64,000 nt of DNA from Flavobacteriales bacterium. GTDB lineage: Bacteria > Bacteroidota > Bacteroidia > Flavobacteriales_D > Crocinitomicaceae. The position numbers and the translations under genes were made by a program. Shown piece by piece: positions 18,015 to 27,335 of the stretch (its first letter is position 1; each line of letters begins with the position of its first letter). The notes under the pieces were generated by a model. The model was given only the letters and a program-made list of their open reading frames with translations, did not search any database and was not told the DNA's origin. The stretch is taken from contig CANMUN010000008.1 of the NCBI GenBank assembly GCA_947500875.1, forward strand, positions 1 to 64,000, given 5' to 3'.

Positions 18015-18924
18015 CTGTTTTGGGAATTATGGTAACTAACGTGGGCAAGGGTGCGGCGTGGTATAAAATTATTTCCTCCTTATTCGCCGATAGAAAGCGG
18101 TGTACGTACAGCATTCCATTGAACCAAGAGCGCAACAATCTGAGTTCTACTCCATCACTCGAAAACGAAAAACAGGTGGGACGAAAGTGCATCCTTTCTC
18201 CATTCCATATCATAGTATTCAGCGGTCCGAGCAATTTTGCTGACCTTAAATTGGATAAATCGAAGTATTTCTTGAAGGGATCTTCGAACTTGGAGAGGAG
18301 GCCATTTGTATTTAAAATGGCGATTTTATGGCAAATACCCATCATTTCTTGAACATCATGCGATACCATTAAAACGCTGTAAATACCTAGGTTAAATAAC
18401 TGGTGTAATAGTTTCTGTTTTTGAACGAAATCCAGATGTCCCAACGGTTCATCTAAAAGAAGCCATTGCGGATTAATTGCGATTGCGCGAGCAATGGCTA
18501 GACGCTGTTTCTCTCCGTCCGACAAACGTTTTGCCTGCATATTTCCAACGCGTTTTAGCGACAATCCCAGCAGCAGTTGTTCGACGCGTTTTTCCCGTTT
18601 TACCACGGGCCAACCTAATATCGCTTCGCGGATGTTCTCTAAACACGTATGGTTCCAGTCGAGGTTGTACATGGATGAAACCAGGGCTATTTCTTTTACT
18701 CCGGGTATAAGCCTTTGTGAACTTTTAGGCAATGCCATACCGTTTAGCGTTATCAAACCTTGGGTTGAATCTTGATATCCTGCAATGATGTTCAGTAAAC
18801 TGGATTTTCCAACTCCACTGGGTCCAAGAACTCCATAGATTTGGCCAGGCGCCAGCTTAAAACTCAAATTATTGAAAATACTGCGTTCTTCAAACTGAAG
18901 GCTTAGTCCCTGAATTTCAAGCAT
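18001..18924 (-). CDS. Orphan ABC-transporter ATP-binding protein
   Basis: 307 residues from ATG 18924 (an upstream alternative at 18957 is less likely because MLEIQGLSLQF is a standard beginning). Walker A GPSGVGKSS, signature LSDGEKQRLAIARA, Walker B LLLDEP and the switch His (VSHD) are all present. A ~95-residue C-terminal extension after ~215 could be a TOBE-like regulatory domain. No permease or binding protein is adjacent; the only membrane protein in the cluster is the YihY/BrkB gene next to it. It overlaps the upstream hypothetical gene by 8 bp. Substrate unknown. Confidence 0.88.
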   Translation of the reverse strand: MLEIQGLSLQFEERSIFNNLSFKLAPGQIYGVLGPSGVGKSSLLNIIAGYQDSTQGLITLNGMALPKSSQRLIPGVKEIALVSSMYNLDWNHTCLENIREAILGWPVVKREKRVEQLLLGLSLKRVGNMQAKRLSDGEKQRLAIARAIAINPQWLLLDEPLGHLDFVQKQKLLHQLFNLGIYSVLMVSHDVQEMMGICHKIAILNTNGLLSKFEDPFKKYFDLSNLRSAKLLGPLNTMIWNGERMHFRPTCFSFSSDGVELRLLRSWFNGMLYVHRFLSANKEEIILYHAAPLPTLVTIIPKTDDLA

Positions 18925-19363
18925 TTTTAAGTTCACTTGGTATATCGCGGTTGGCAATATATACTCCAGCTATTGGGTTAATAAAGGGTTCATCATCTTT
19001 TAACTCGATGTTCAATATATACGCTTCCGATGTTTCTTCAAGCGAAAATGAACTTACCAAACGCTCTGAAACTGCGATGGTAGCGTGCTGACTTCCTTCA
19101 TGGCACAGGTTAACCACTCGCATGTGAGCTATAGCATAGGTAAATTTTTCATCAGATGGATGTATTCCTGTTAAATCATAGGTATTTGAATCAGATACTT
19201 GAATGTTTTGAATTCCCCTTACCAATAATTCATCCTCCCATTGAAACCTGGTATTGTCTTCCGATTCTTCTCCGTTTTGCATTGAGTCCGCCAAAGCTTG
19301 GGAAAACAAACCATTTAACAAAGAGCATTTAACAACACAAATCTTTGATGAGGTAGGTTGCAT
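18917..19363 (-). CDS. Hypothetical protein
   Basis: 148 residues from ATG 19363; a TTG two codons upstream is less likely. No signal peptide or membrane helix is seen, and I do not recognise a family. The second half (FTYAIAHMRVVNLCHEGSQHATIAVSERLVSSFSL) looks like a small alpha/beta domain. It is first in the cluster leading to the ABC ATPase, overlaps it by 8 bp, and has a good -7 box 23 nt upstream, so it is probably a real gene. Confidence 0.65.
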   Translation of the reverse strand: MQPTSSKICVVKCSLLNGLFSQALADSMQNGEESEDNTRFQWEDELLVRGIQNIQVSDSNTYDLTGIHPSDEKFTYAIAHMRVVNLCHEGSQHATIAVSERLVSSFSLEETSEAYILNIELKDDEPFINPIAGVYIANRDIPSELKNA

Positions 19364-19386
19364 GTGCAAAGTTTCTACGAAGGTAG

Positions 19387-19394
19387 CAAAACTA
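19387..19394 (-). promoter_or_regulatory. -7 box TAGTTTTG of the ABC/YihY cluster
   Basis: Exact TAnnTTTG match, 23 nt upstream of ATG 19363. It is the likely promoter for the four genes down to 16233. Confidence 0.55.
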
Positions 19395-19473
19395 GCTCAA
19401 GCAGTTTTGAAAAAATGATGTAATTATTTTTATGATAACGTCACGAAAATGGAAAACTTCCTAATTTAGTACT

Positions 19474-20838
19474 ATGAACACACGATTTATTCTTACTTGC
19501 TTTGCGTCCTTATTATGGACAGTACATGTCTGCGGGCAGAAAAAGCTAACCTCTTCCGAAAAAACCAATTTCACGCGTTTCCTTAATAAAGGGATTGAAT
19601 CTTTTCAAGCCGAAAGGTCCAACGATGCGCTGGAGTCCTTGAAAAAAGCGGAAGCAATAGACCCTGACAATTGGAAATTGAATTATTGGATGGCGGCATG
19701 CCACCATGATCTTAGCTCCTATCTGACCGCCGAAGTGTACATCAACAATGCCAAAAAAAACTTGGGTGAAAACGAAGAGGGGGATGCTGAATTCTATGAA
19801 TTGGATGGAAAAATTAACCACCGACTTGGTCAAATTGAAAACGCATCCGGTGCTTACAAAAAAGCTGCCATTATCATGGGGGCCAAAATGGCCAAAGAAT
19901 ACGGTATTTTGCAATATTTGGAACAGTGCGAACTGCTCCTAAAAGACCGTAAGCAAGGCATTGAACTTTCAAGAAAACCCTTAGCGGCAAAAATCAACAC
20001 CGTTGAGGATGAATACGCGCCCATTTTGACAAAAAACGGAGAAGTATTGTTTTTTACCGCGCGTAGACCCGAAACCAAAGGTGAGAATTTAAACCCAGAT
20101 GATTTAAGGTATTTTGAGGACATGTATCGCGCTAATTGGAATTCAAAAACTCAGCAGTATGAAATGGATTACACGTTCTTCAACGAAATCAATACCAACG
20201 GTTTTGACGCGCTTTCGCATGTAAATTCCTCTGGGACATATGCGCTTCTTACCATTAACACTTCGTTGGCGGAAAAAACCACGAAGAGTTCCGATATTTT
20301 TGAAATAGTGAGTGAAGATACGTTGACTTGGGAGAACCCAACGGTCATCAAAAGCAAAGGGTTAAACACCGATTATTTTGAGGGAGGAGCTTGTGCTTCG
20401 GAGGGTGCCGAAGACGGCGATTTTATCGTATTCATCAGTGACCGAAAGGCTGACGTTTCCGGAACCGACTTGTTTACCTGCAAAAAAAATGAAACAGGTT
20501 ACGGTGAAGTTTCACCCTTGCCCAAGAACATTAACAGCCCAGGAAATGAAACAACTCCATGGTTAAGTCCCGACGGCAAGTATTTATTTTTCAGCAGCGA
20601 TGAATTGCCTGGATACGGAGGTTATGACGTTTTTTATTCGGTAAATGAATCAGGCGTTTGGTCTGCCCCGGTTAATTTAGGATCATCTGTTAATACCGTC
20701 AATAACGACACCCACTTTCGATTGGTGGGAACAGAAAACAGAGCCATTTACGCCTCGTTAGCAGAACAAAGCGGATTTTTTTCTTATGACCTATTCGAAT
20801 TGGATTTGAAAGGGGGAAATTATCCCTTTCTAAAGTAG
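19474..20838 (+). CDS. Secreted TPR plus PD40 beta-propeller protein
   Basis: 454 residues with signal peptide (MNTRFILTCFASLLWTVHVCGQ). Residues ~35-150 are TPR-like (NKGIESFQAERSNDALESLKKAEAIDP). From ~165 there are PD40/WD40-like propeller blades: APILTKNGEVLFFTAR, DFIVFISDRK..GTDLF, TPWLSPDGKYLFFSS..GGYDVFYS. This is the layout of PorE/SprE-type periplasmic T9SS and gliding components, but the peptidoglycan-binding OmpA domain is absent. It converges with the PorP/SprF gene (1 bp between stops), so the neighbours suggest a T9SS link. TAATTTAG (19462-19469), 4 nt before the ATG, is a one-mismatch -7 box. Confidence 0.83.
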   Translation: MNTRFILTCFASLLWTVHVCGQKKLTSSEKTNFTRFLNKGIESFQAERSNDALESLKKAEAIDPDNWKLNYWMAACHHDLSSYLTAEVYINNAKKNLGENEEGDAEFYELDGKINHRLGQIENASGAYKKAAIIMGAKMAKEYGILQYLEQCELLLKDRKQGIELSRKPLAAKINTVEDEYAPILTKNGEVLFFTARRPETKGENLNPDDLRYFEDMYRANWNSKTQQYEMDYTFFNEINTNGFDALSHVNSSGTYALLTINTSLAEKTTKSSDIFEIVSEDTLTWENPTVIKSKGLNTDYFEGGACASEGAEDGDFIVFISDRKADVSGTDLFTCKKNETGYGEVSPLPKNINSPGNETTPWLSPDGKYLFFSSDELPGYGGYDVFYSVNESGVWSAPVNLGSSVNTVNNDTHFRLVGTENRAIYASLAEQSGFFSYDLFELDLKGGNYPFLK

Positions 20839-20839
20839 A

Positions 20840-21883
20840 TTATCGTACCCGGACCCTTTTACCGTTAATGTTGTTCACATTATAGCGAATAAACATTTCG
20901 AAACCGCCCTTAAAGTTAGAAACCAGGGACAACCTCGATACATTAATATCGTAAGCAAATCCGGTTGAAAAAGGACCATAAAAAACCACGGACTTCACCA
21001 CAATAGCATCTCTTAAACGGCTAAATAATCCCAAACTGAATGCAATCTCTTTTATTTTATCGGTTTCAACGGATGCCTTACGAATCAATTGTTTGTAGCT
21101 AACCCCGTACAGTAGCTCGTTGGACTTCTTTTGTCTCTGAAAATATGCCGCAGGTTGTAATACACCGTTGGTACGGGCTAAACCAATATTACCGTTCACA
21201 AAAAGAGAATAGCGAACCGCCAAATTTTGGATGCTTGAATTGTAGAATGAATATCTTGGGTTATTCACATGGTAGGCAGCAAAACCAACGCTAAATCCTT
21301 TGTCAGGTACGCTGGTAATGTTCTCAAGCTCCGTTTGGTAGGTGTAAACTGCTCCTACCCCCAAATCAAAATAGCTAAAACTTTGCTGGTAAAAATTCTC
21401 CCCACTCGCAATAGAAGGATTAAAGGCAGTTCCGTCATACTGTGACCCCCATTGTCCTGCACCTGGATTGGCAGCACATTGACCGAAGGTAGAATTTAAA
21501 CCAAGAGCCACTTTATTAAACCTGCTCACCTTTAAGTGATATGCCAGGTTCAATCCAATGGTGGTTTGATTAAAAAATCCATCCCCCATTCGGTCGTTGT
21601 AGAAACTCAATCCACCGCCTAATACGCCATTAGCATTTTTAACTCCGGCCGACAATCTTCCGTCAAAGGATCCTAAAAATGTTTTGTACGGAGTAGCAAA
21701 ACTTCCGTACTGACTTCTATACATCGCGACACCGTTAAACGTTGCACTCGCGCCTGCTAGAGCAGGATTCAAGGTAAGCGGTGAAAAGTCTGTTTGCGAG
21801 AAATGTACATCTTGAGCCATCAGATGATCGGTTCCAAGTACCGCTATCCCACAAACCAATAAAAACACATAGGACTTCATCAT
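20840..21883 (-). CDS. PorP/SprF-family outer-membrane protein
   Basis: 347 residues, signal peptide (to MAQDVHFSQ), then the family pattern QDVHFSQTDFSPLTLNPALAG, SFDGRLSAG and a barrel of about 14 strands ending SNFKGGFEMFIRYN. PorP/SprF proteins bind a particular T9SS cargo and hold it at the cell surface; in Flavobacterium johnsoniae SprF is needed for SprB export. Its ATG overlaps the TGA of the type B adhesin gene by 4 bp (ATGA), so the adhesin at 21880-23994 is almost surely its cargo. Confidence 0.93.
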   Translation of the reverse strand: MMKSYVFLLVCGIAVLGTDHLMAQDVHFSQTDFSPLTLNPALAGASATFNGVAMYRSQYGSFATPYKTFLGSFDGRLSAGVKNANGVLGGGLSFYNDRMGDGFFNQTTIGLNLAYHLKVSRFNKVALGLNSTFGQCAANPGAGQWGSQYDGTAFNPSIASGENFYQQSFSYFDLGVGAVYTYQTELENITSVPDKGFSVGFAAYHVNNPRYSFYNSSIQNLAVRYSLFVNGNIGLARTNGVLQPAAYFQRQKKSNELLYGVSYKQLIRKASVETDKIKEIAFSLGLFSRLRDAIVVKSVVFYGPFSTGFAYDINVSRLSLVSNFKGGFEMFIRYNVNNINGKRVRVR

Positions 21884-23994
21884 CGTACTAAAGTTAAGCT
21901 ACCTGATTTACGAATGATTGAATCATCGTAAAGTTGTAGGTTTAAATCGTAAACAAAATTGCCTTCTTGTGCTGGTCTTCCTTTGTAAAAACCATCCCAT
22001 GCCATGTTTATACTCACGGATTCAAATACCTTTTGCCCCCATCTATCGTAGATAACAAAACTAAAATCCTTGATGCAAACTTCTTTTCCGAACACTCGAA
22101 GCGTATTATTCGCATCCGGACCGGTACCGTTTGGACTAAAAATAGTTGGGACAAAATACTCTCCGCACAACAATTTAACGGTTACAAGCATGGAATCTTC
22201 TCCCAAACAACCATTATCATCGGATACATTGACGTAATACAGGGTAGTCGTATCCGGCGTTACCAATGGATTTGGGCAATCATCGCACGAGAGACCTTGA
22301 GAAGGGGACCAATTAAAATTAGTTCCTACGTTTACGTTTGCGGTAAAAAACGTTCCAGGATTTATCGTTGTGTCTCCGGGTGATATTATGGTCTGTAAAT
22401 CGTTGATAATACCAATGGACGAGGAAAAGCTCACTTGACATCCGTTGGTATCAGTAACTACAACGCTATAATTACCGATGTTGAGGTTGAAAATGCTATC
22501 CGTACTTTGACCGTTCGGCGACCACAGATACGAGTAGGGTCCCGATCCTCCAGTTACCGTTACATCCATCGTTCCTAATTGCCCTGTTGCACAGTTGATG
22601 GGCGTAGAATCACCCATAATGGCCATTGATGTTGGCTGTGAAATGGTTACCGACTGGATTACAACGCATTGCAATGCATCTACCACAACGAAATTATAGG
22701 TCCCTGGGGATAAATTGGTAGCAGTGTCGTTGGCGATGGACACGGGCGACCAAGAATAAACGAACGGCGGGGTTCCTAACGAATCAACCTGTCCAACCGC
22801 CCAACCATCGTTGGAACCAAAACAAGTTACATTGTGCACTTCAGGTATGCTGATCGCTGGTGGCTGAGGGGTGGGATTAACAACGTAGGTTGAAACAGAA
22901 GGTGTGATGCACCCTGAACCAGTTTCTTGAACGTACAAGGTGTAGATTCCTCCCGGCACATTCGTGAAAGTCGTAGAACTTTGAAAATTCGTTCCGTTAA
23001 TGGAATAAACATACTGTGCTCCGATGGGTCCAGTGAATGCAATGGTTCCAGTAGGTAACGGACACGTAGGTTGGGTTACCACAGCCGTTGGCGGCGGTGC
23101 AATGGTCAAAGCATTATTGATGCATACCGAAGGGGAAAATGCCGATGTACAATTATTGGTATCGGTTACGGTGAATAAGTAACAAATTCCCGGAGTTAAA
23201 TTTGAAAAAGTTGCGGTTGTGCCAGTTCCATTAAACGCCCCACCGCTCGGAAGGGTTTGATTGGGAGAAGCGTTAATGGTCCATTGCATACCAGAGGGTA
23301 AATTATTAAAGGTAACTGAACCAAAATTGGCTGCGCAAGTAGGCTGAGTTACTTGAAATATGTTAAGGGTATCTGGGTTGGTGGGTGCGAACATGGTAAT
23401 GGACGTACCTGCCGAAACGCATGAATCAATGACCCGGGTTACGGTAAACTGCCACATTCCCAAACCTAACCCACACATAGTGTAGGTACCGCCCAACTGA
23501 TTCGGAGTTACAATTGAACCTGAAGGTCCAACGGCGGTTATAAACCAAGCACCCGACAACGGGAGGTTTCCTAATGAGACGCAACCAGTAGTGACGCCAG
23601 GTGCACAATTGGGTTGATTTACCGCCAAGATATTGGGGGTTGCTGGAGGCGATGGAACCACATTAACGTTTACCGTATTCGACACCCCTGAGGTGCAGAC
23701 AGGAGACGCTTGGATGTAAGCAAACTCATAGCCGCAACCTGGGGTTAGGCCGGTTATCGAAGCGGAGGTACCTGTTCCGGAAAGGTTAACTGTGACTCCA
23801 GGGCATCCGGCCGTGGGGGTAGCGGTTAAAGTCCATGCCCCACTTGGGAGTCCGGTAAGGTTCACCATACCAAAGTTATTGTAACAGGTGGGTTGATTTA
23901 TTGAGTTGATGGTTGGAGGAAAAGGGCATTGAGCATTGACCTGCATGCCAAATAACAACAAAATTAGACCAATAAAAAAACGTTTTTTGTTCAC
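21880..23994 (-). CDS. T9SS type B adhesin with PKD/SprB-like repeats and CHU_C domain
   Basis: 704 residues. Start is GTG 23994, which gives the signal peptide MNKKRFFIGLILLLFGMQVN. The body is repeats of ~85 residues that recur with the motif QPTC...G.V.LPSG.W and, from ~385, SprB-type repeats (NVTCFGSNDG...PPFVYSWSP, PINCATGQLG..GPYSYLWSPNGQ). The end is a type B gliding-motility-associated sorting domain: YFVPTIFSPNG..NNTLRVFGK, FVIYDRWGQKVFES, AWDGFYKGRPAQEG. It is exported by the T9SS and kept at the surface by the PorP/SprF protein encoded directly downstream. Confidence 0.94.
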   Translation of the reverse strand: MNKKRFFIGLILLLFGMQVNAQCPFPPTINSINQPTCYNNFGMVNLTGLPSGAWTLTATPTAGCPGVTVNLSGTGTSASITGLTPGCGYEFAYIQASPVCTSGVSNTVNVNVVPSPPATPNILAVNQPNCAPGVTTGCVSLGNLPLSGAWFITAVGPSGSIVTPNQLGGTYTMCGLGLGMWQFTVTRVIDSCVSAGTSITMFAPTNPDTLNIFQVTQPTCAANFGSVTFNNLPSGMQWTINASPNQTLPSGGAFNGTGTTATFSNLTPGICYLFTVTDTNNCTSAFSPSVCINNALTIAPPPTAVVTQPTCPLPTGTIAFTGPIGAQYVYSINGTNFQSSTTFTNVPGGIYTLYVQETGSGCITPSVSTYVVNPTPQPPAISIPEVHNVTCFGSNDGWAVGQVDSLGTPPFVYSWSPVSIANDTATNLSPGTYNFVVVDALQCVVIQSVTISQPTSMAIMGDSTPINCATGQLGTMDVTVTGGSGPYSYLWSPNGQSTDSIFNLNIGNYSVVVTDTNGCQVSFSSSIGIINDLQTIISPGDTTINPGTFFTANVNVGTNFNWSPSQGLSCDDCPNPLVTPDTTTLYYVNVSDDNGCLGEDSMLVTVKLLCGEYFVPTIFSPNGTGPDANNTLRVFGKEVCIKDFSFVIYDRWGQKVFESVSINMAWDGFYKGRPAQEGNFVYDLNLQLYDDSIIRKSGSLTLVR

Positions 23995-24029
23995 TTAAGT
24001 TTTTTAATTCAATACTCAATAAGGCTTGG

Positions 24030-24060
24030 CAAAGTTACAATTATCTCTAAATATATTCAA
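24030..24060 (-). promoter_or_regulatory. Full -33/-7 promoter of the adhesin-PorP operon
   Basis: On the minus strand, TTG (24058-24060), a 20-bp spacer and TAACTTTG (24030-24037), an exact match to the Bacteroidota consensus. The leader to GTG 23994 is about 30 nt. Best-formed promoter in the window. Confidence 0.8.
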
Positions 24061-24138
24061 CATACTAACCAATTCTTCAACGATTGAAACATCAGTTCGT
24101 TGCTTTTTAAGAGAAATAATCGAACTTTACCTCCGCGT

Positions 24139-24861
24139 ATGAAGCGAATTCATCTTGAACTATCTTATTGCGGTGGGGCCTATGAAGGATGGCAAATCCA
24201 ACCGAATCGAACAACCGTTCAAGGAACGGTTGAAGAAGTCCTTTCAAAGCTCAACGGGAACGAACCCATCCGAATAACCGGTTGCGGTAGAACGGACACG
24301 GGGGTACACGCGCAACAGTATTTTGCCCATTTTGAAGGAGAATTCTCCGAATTAGATCAACTCAAGTACAAGTTAAACAAAATGCTTCCCAACACCATCG
24401 TAATTCACGCTGTTTGTTACAATGAATTGCATGCGCGGTTCGATGCCAGGCGGAGGACCTATAAGTACTTCATTTGCAAACACAAGGACGCATTTTCGCA
24501 TCCATTTCGGTGGGTTTTTGAGCGACCATTGGACCTTACGGCAATGAATGAAGCATCTAAATTCCTTCAAGGTATTCATGATTTTGCTTCATTTGCAAAG
24601 GCAGATACCGATGTTAAAACAACGCTCTGCGAGGTGTTTGAAATCGGTTGGGAAGAAACCGAGCATGAATATATCTACACCGTTTGTGCAAACCGTTTTT
24701 TACGCAACATGGTGAGGGCCATGGTGGGCACCTTTGTTGACGTTGGTTTGGGGAAAATACCGCCGAACGAACTGCCAAAAATTCTCGCTAAGCGGAACAG
24801 AAGCGAGGCATCTGAATCGGTTCCTGCGCAGGGATTATTTTTGTGGAAGGTGGAATACTAA
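24139..24861 (+). CDS. truA: tRNA pseudouridine synthase A
   Basis: 240 residues from ATG 24139; an upstream TTG at 24100 adds only a non-conserved leader. It makes pseudouridine at positions 38-40 of the tRNA anticodon stem-loop. The catalytic Asp is D53 in GCGRTDTGVHA, and the family motifs MLPNTIVIHAV, HARFDARRRTYKYFI and FLRNMVRAMVGT are all present. The start KRIHLELSYCGGAYEGWQ is standard. Convergent with the plug-domain gene, overlapping its end by 4 bp. Confidence 0.96.
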   Translation: MKRIHLELSYCGGAYEGWQIQPNRTTVQGTVEEVLSKLNGNEPIRITGCGRTDTGVHAQQYFAHFEGEFSELDQLKYKLNKMLPNTIVIHAVCYNELHARFDARRRTYKYFICKHKDAFSHPFRWVFERPLDLTAMNEASKFLQGIHDFASFAKADTDVKTTLCEVFEIGWEETEHEYIYTVCANRFLRNMVRAMVGTFVDVGLGKIPPNELPKILAKRNRSEASESVPAQGLFLWKVEY

Positions 24862-25556
24862 TTGCGTTCCCTTAATAAATCGAAATAACCGTAGGTCTCT
24901 ACAACGATTGCTCCTCCCAGCGTGTCCCCATATTTAGCAGGAAGGCCTCCGGTGTAAACCATCATTCGATTGATTGCGCAGCTTGGCACATTATAAACCT
25001 CCGGTAGTTTCACACCATCCACTACGTAAATCATATCGCCTTTTCGTGCTCCACGAAACATCAGCTCTCCGTCATCCGCCATTTTAACCTCCGAAGAAAG
25101 CTGGGTCGCCATGGTAGCAATGCTGAACTTATTGGGATTGTGCTCGATTTCCTTGTGGGTTAATTCTGGCATTGGCAACTCTCCCATGCGCAACCTCAGC
25201 CTTTCTTTTACTACCACTTCATCTTTACTTACGCCGAACGGTTTAAACTCGACCGATCCGATATTTGCATAAGATTCAATAGGAACCTCAACCTTGTAAT
25301 TTTTCGAAGTGTCGGGGCCAAAAACCAAGAATAAATCATAAGTACCTGCAGGAATTGCTGAAATCCTAAAGCGTCCGTCCTTGTCCGTTAACGCTTGGTA
25401 TTTTTTGCCTTGATCTTTGATAATGGCCTTCACGAACTCCATCGGTTGTTTTGAATCAGCATCGATTACCGTTCCTAAGGCATCGCCTGTCACCGATTGA
25501 GCTTGAAGTCCCCAAAAAACAACAATGAAAATGGCTGAAAATAGTTGGTGCTTCAT
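24858..25556 (-). CDS. Carboxypeptidase-regulatory-like domain plus TonB plug domain, no barrel
   Basis: 232 residues. A signal peptide (MKHQLFSAIFIVVFWGLQAQS) is followed by a CarbopepD_reg-like beta sandwich (ALGTVIDADSKQPMEFVKAII...DGRFRISAIPAGTYDL, ~28-90) and a region like a TonB-receptor plug: ATMATQLSSEV, GELMFRGARKGDMIYVVDGVKLPEVY, MMVYTGGLPAKYGDTLGGAIVVET. The ORF then ends, whereas TonB-dependent receptors continue for ~600 residues of beta barrel. The final strand (ETYGYFDLLRERN) leads to a clean stop and no barrel-coding sequence follows, so it is either a stand-alone plug protein or an old truncation. Confidence 0.85.
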   Translation of the reverse strand: MKHQLFSAIFIVVFWGLQAQSVTGDALGTVIDADSKQPMEFVKAIIKDQGKKYQALTDKDGRFRISAIPAGTYDLFLVFGPDTSKNYKVEVPIESYANIGSVEFKPFGVSKDEVVVKERLRLRMGELPMPELTHKEIEHNPNKFSIATMATQLSSEVKMADDGELMFRGARKGDMIYVVDGVKLPEVYNVPSCAINRMMVYTGGLPAKYGDTLGGAIVVETYGYFDLLRERN

Positions 25557-25606
25557 GGGTAATAAATGTTAAAGTTTTAACTTACAAACGCCATTAATAC
25601 GAAAAA

Positions 25607-26491
25607 CTAACCTATGCTTGCGGAAGAAGTAACTACATCGCGGTTAATCTTTTTGAAAAGACCTTGAAGCACTTTTCCTGGGCCGACCTCTACCACCTCC
25701 GTAATTCCAATTTCATTCATGGTCAACATGGTTTGTGTCCACTTTACGGGAGCGGTCAACTGGGCCAGCAAGTTCAATTTTATTTCAGTTGGATCCGTTA
25801 CTGCTTGAGCATTTACGTTTTGATAAATCGCACAACGGGGAGTATGAAACTTGGTGTTTTCTATGGCTAGCGCCAAAACTTCTCTTGCGGGCTCCATGAG
25901 AGGTGAGTGAAATGCTCCTCCAACTTGCAGCACAAGCGCACGTTTAGCACCGGCTTCGGTCAATTTTGCACAGGCCTCTTCCACCGCGGGAACCGTTCCA
26001 GAAATGACCAACTGTCCGGGACAATTGTAATTTGCAGGTACAACCACTCCCTGAACAGTTGTACAAATTTCTTCAACCACGTGATCTTCTAGTCCTAAAA
26101 TTGCGGCCATGGTAGAGGGGGTTATTTCGCACGCTTTCTGCATTGCCAGGGCACGGGCGCTAACCAATTTTAAACCGTCTTCAAAATTCAAACAACCCGT
26201 GGCAACCAAAGCCGAAAACTCTCCTAAAGAATGTCCTGCTGCTGCATCCGGTTGGAATTGTTCTCCGAGCACTTCTGCAAGAATGGTTGAGTGCAGAAAA
26301 ATAGCAGGCTGGGTTACTTTGGTTTGTTTTAATTCATCTTCGGTGCCTTCAAACATGATTTTAGAAATTTCAAAACCCAAAATTTCATTGGCTTGATGAA
26401 AACGTTCTTTGGCTTTTAGATGGTTATCGTAAAGCTCTTTACCCATTCCGCTGAATTGGGCACCTTGTCCTGGGAATACATATACCTTCAT
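25607..26491 (-). CDS. fabD: Malonyl-CoA:ACP transacylase
   Basis: 294 residues, normal FabD length. It moves malonyl from CoA to acyl carrier protein in fatty-acid synthesis. The nucleophile is Ser88 in GHSLGEFSAL, the catalytic His is H195 in GGAFHSPLM, and the oxyanion motif FPGQGAQ is at residues 6-12. VVEVGPGKVLQGL near the end is typical. It lies 5 bp downstream of the MORN-repeat gene and is probably co-transcribed with it. Confidence 0.96.
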   Translation of the reverse strand: MKVYVFPGQGAQFSGMGKELYDNHLKAKERFHQANEILGFEISKIMFEGTEDELKQTKVTQPAIFLHSTILAEVLGEQFQPDAAAGHSLGEFSALVATGCLNFEDGLKLVSARALAMQKACEITPSTMAAILGLEDHVVEEICTTVQGVVVPANYNCPGQLVISGTVPAVEEACAKLTEAGAKRALVLQVGGAFHSPLMEPAREVLALAIENTKFHTPRCAIYQNVNAQAVTDPTEIKLNLLAQLTAPVKWTQTMLTMNEIGITEVVEVGPGKVLQGLFKKINRDVVTSSASIG

Positions 26492-26496
26492 ATGCG

Positions 26497-27330
26497 TTAA
26501 TTTTGACCTATTGAATGAAACTTACCTTCTTTAAAAATCTTAATCTGCTTAAGCAAGCCATTGTTGGAATAGATGTAAACTTTTCCATCGTACAGCTGTC
26601 CTTCCTTAAAGTTGCCGTCCAACCAAATTTCATCGTTTTCATTGTAAACCTTGTTGTATCCTTCTGGAAAAAACGTTACACCTTTGGTTATGGGATTCTT
26701 AACGGTAGGAGGTTTTTCATTGGAATCGTTCGATGAAAAAGCCTCTGTATTTTTTGAACTGGTAACTTTTAGGGTTTCTGAAATTTTACCCTCGCTCATT
26801 CGGTAGGAGAATTTAACGGTTCCATCCTCATTGAATTGCTTATAGATTCCGTTCAACTTTCCCTCTTTCAAGGCATATTCGGCTTGAACCGCTCCGTTTT
26901 CAAAATAATGCCGAACGGTTCCTGTCTCCTGGCCTTGATCTCCGTAATTTGCTTGATACGAAATTTGACCGTTCTTGTAATATTTTGTGAGGGTTCCTTG
27001 TTGTTTTTCCTCGATAAACGTTCCGGATTCTTTGATGTTTCCATTGACATAATAGCGCGTGTAGTTTCCGCTTGGCCTATTGTTTTCGTAATTTCCTTTC
27101 AATTTTACGGTTTTACCGTCCTTATGAAATTTCAACCAGGTGCCTATTTTTCGGCCGTGCGAATACGTTCCTTTTTCAACCACTGCGTCATCCGCATATC
27201 CAAGGTTGGGCTTATCCTTTCCACGAACGACCCATTTTCCATGTTTCTTTCCGTTATTATCCTTGGCGTTTTGCGCCATGGTTAACGAAAAGGCTGCACA
27301 GCAAAAACAAATAGACCAAAAACGTTTCAT
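26497..27330 (-). CDS. MORN-repeat protein (YwqK-like)
   Basis: 277 residues from ATG 27330. Two ATGs are adjacent (27333 and 27330); the -7 box ends only 2 nt before the first but 5 nt before the second, so the second is preferred. After a signal peptide (FWSICFCCAAFSLTMAQ) come MORN-like repeats of ~22 residues: GKWVVRGKDK, GTWLKFHKDGK, GNYTRYYVNGNIKESG, GTLTKYYKNGQISYQ, TGTVRHYFENGAVQ, NGIYKQFNEDG. Databases often call such proteins 'toxin-antitoxin YwqK antitoxin', but no toxin is nearby and export to the periplasm argues against it. Function unknown. Confidence 0.85.
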   Translation of the reverse strand: MKRFWSICFCCAAFSLTMAQNAKDNNGKKHGKWVVRGKDKPNLGYADDAVVEKGTYSHGRKIGTWLKFHKDGKTVKLKGNYENNRPSGNYTRYYVNGNIKESGTFIEEKQQGTLTKYYKNGQISYQANYGDQGQETGTVRHYFENGAVQAEYALKEGKLNGIYKQFNEDGTVKFSYRMSEGKISETLKVTSSKNTEAFSSNDSNEKPPTVKNPITKGVTFFPEGYNKVYNENDEIWLDGNFKEGQLYDGKVYIYSNNGLLKQIKIFKEGKFHSIGQN

Positions 27331-27335
27331 CATTG

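Noticed and set aside
26497-27330. MORN protein as a YwqK 'toxin-antitoxin' antitoxin
   Set aside because: No toxin gene beside it and it has a signal peptide; the name is a database habit.
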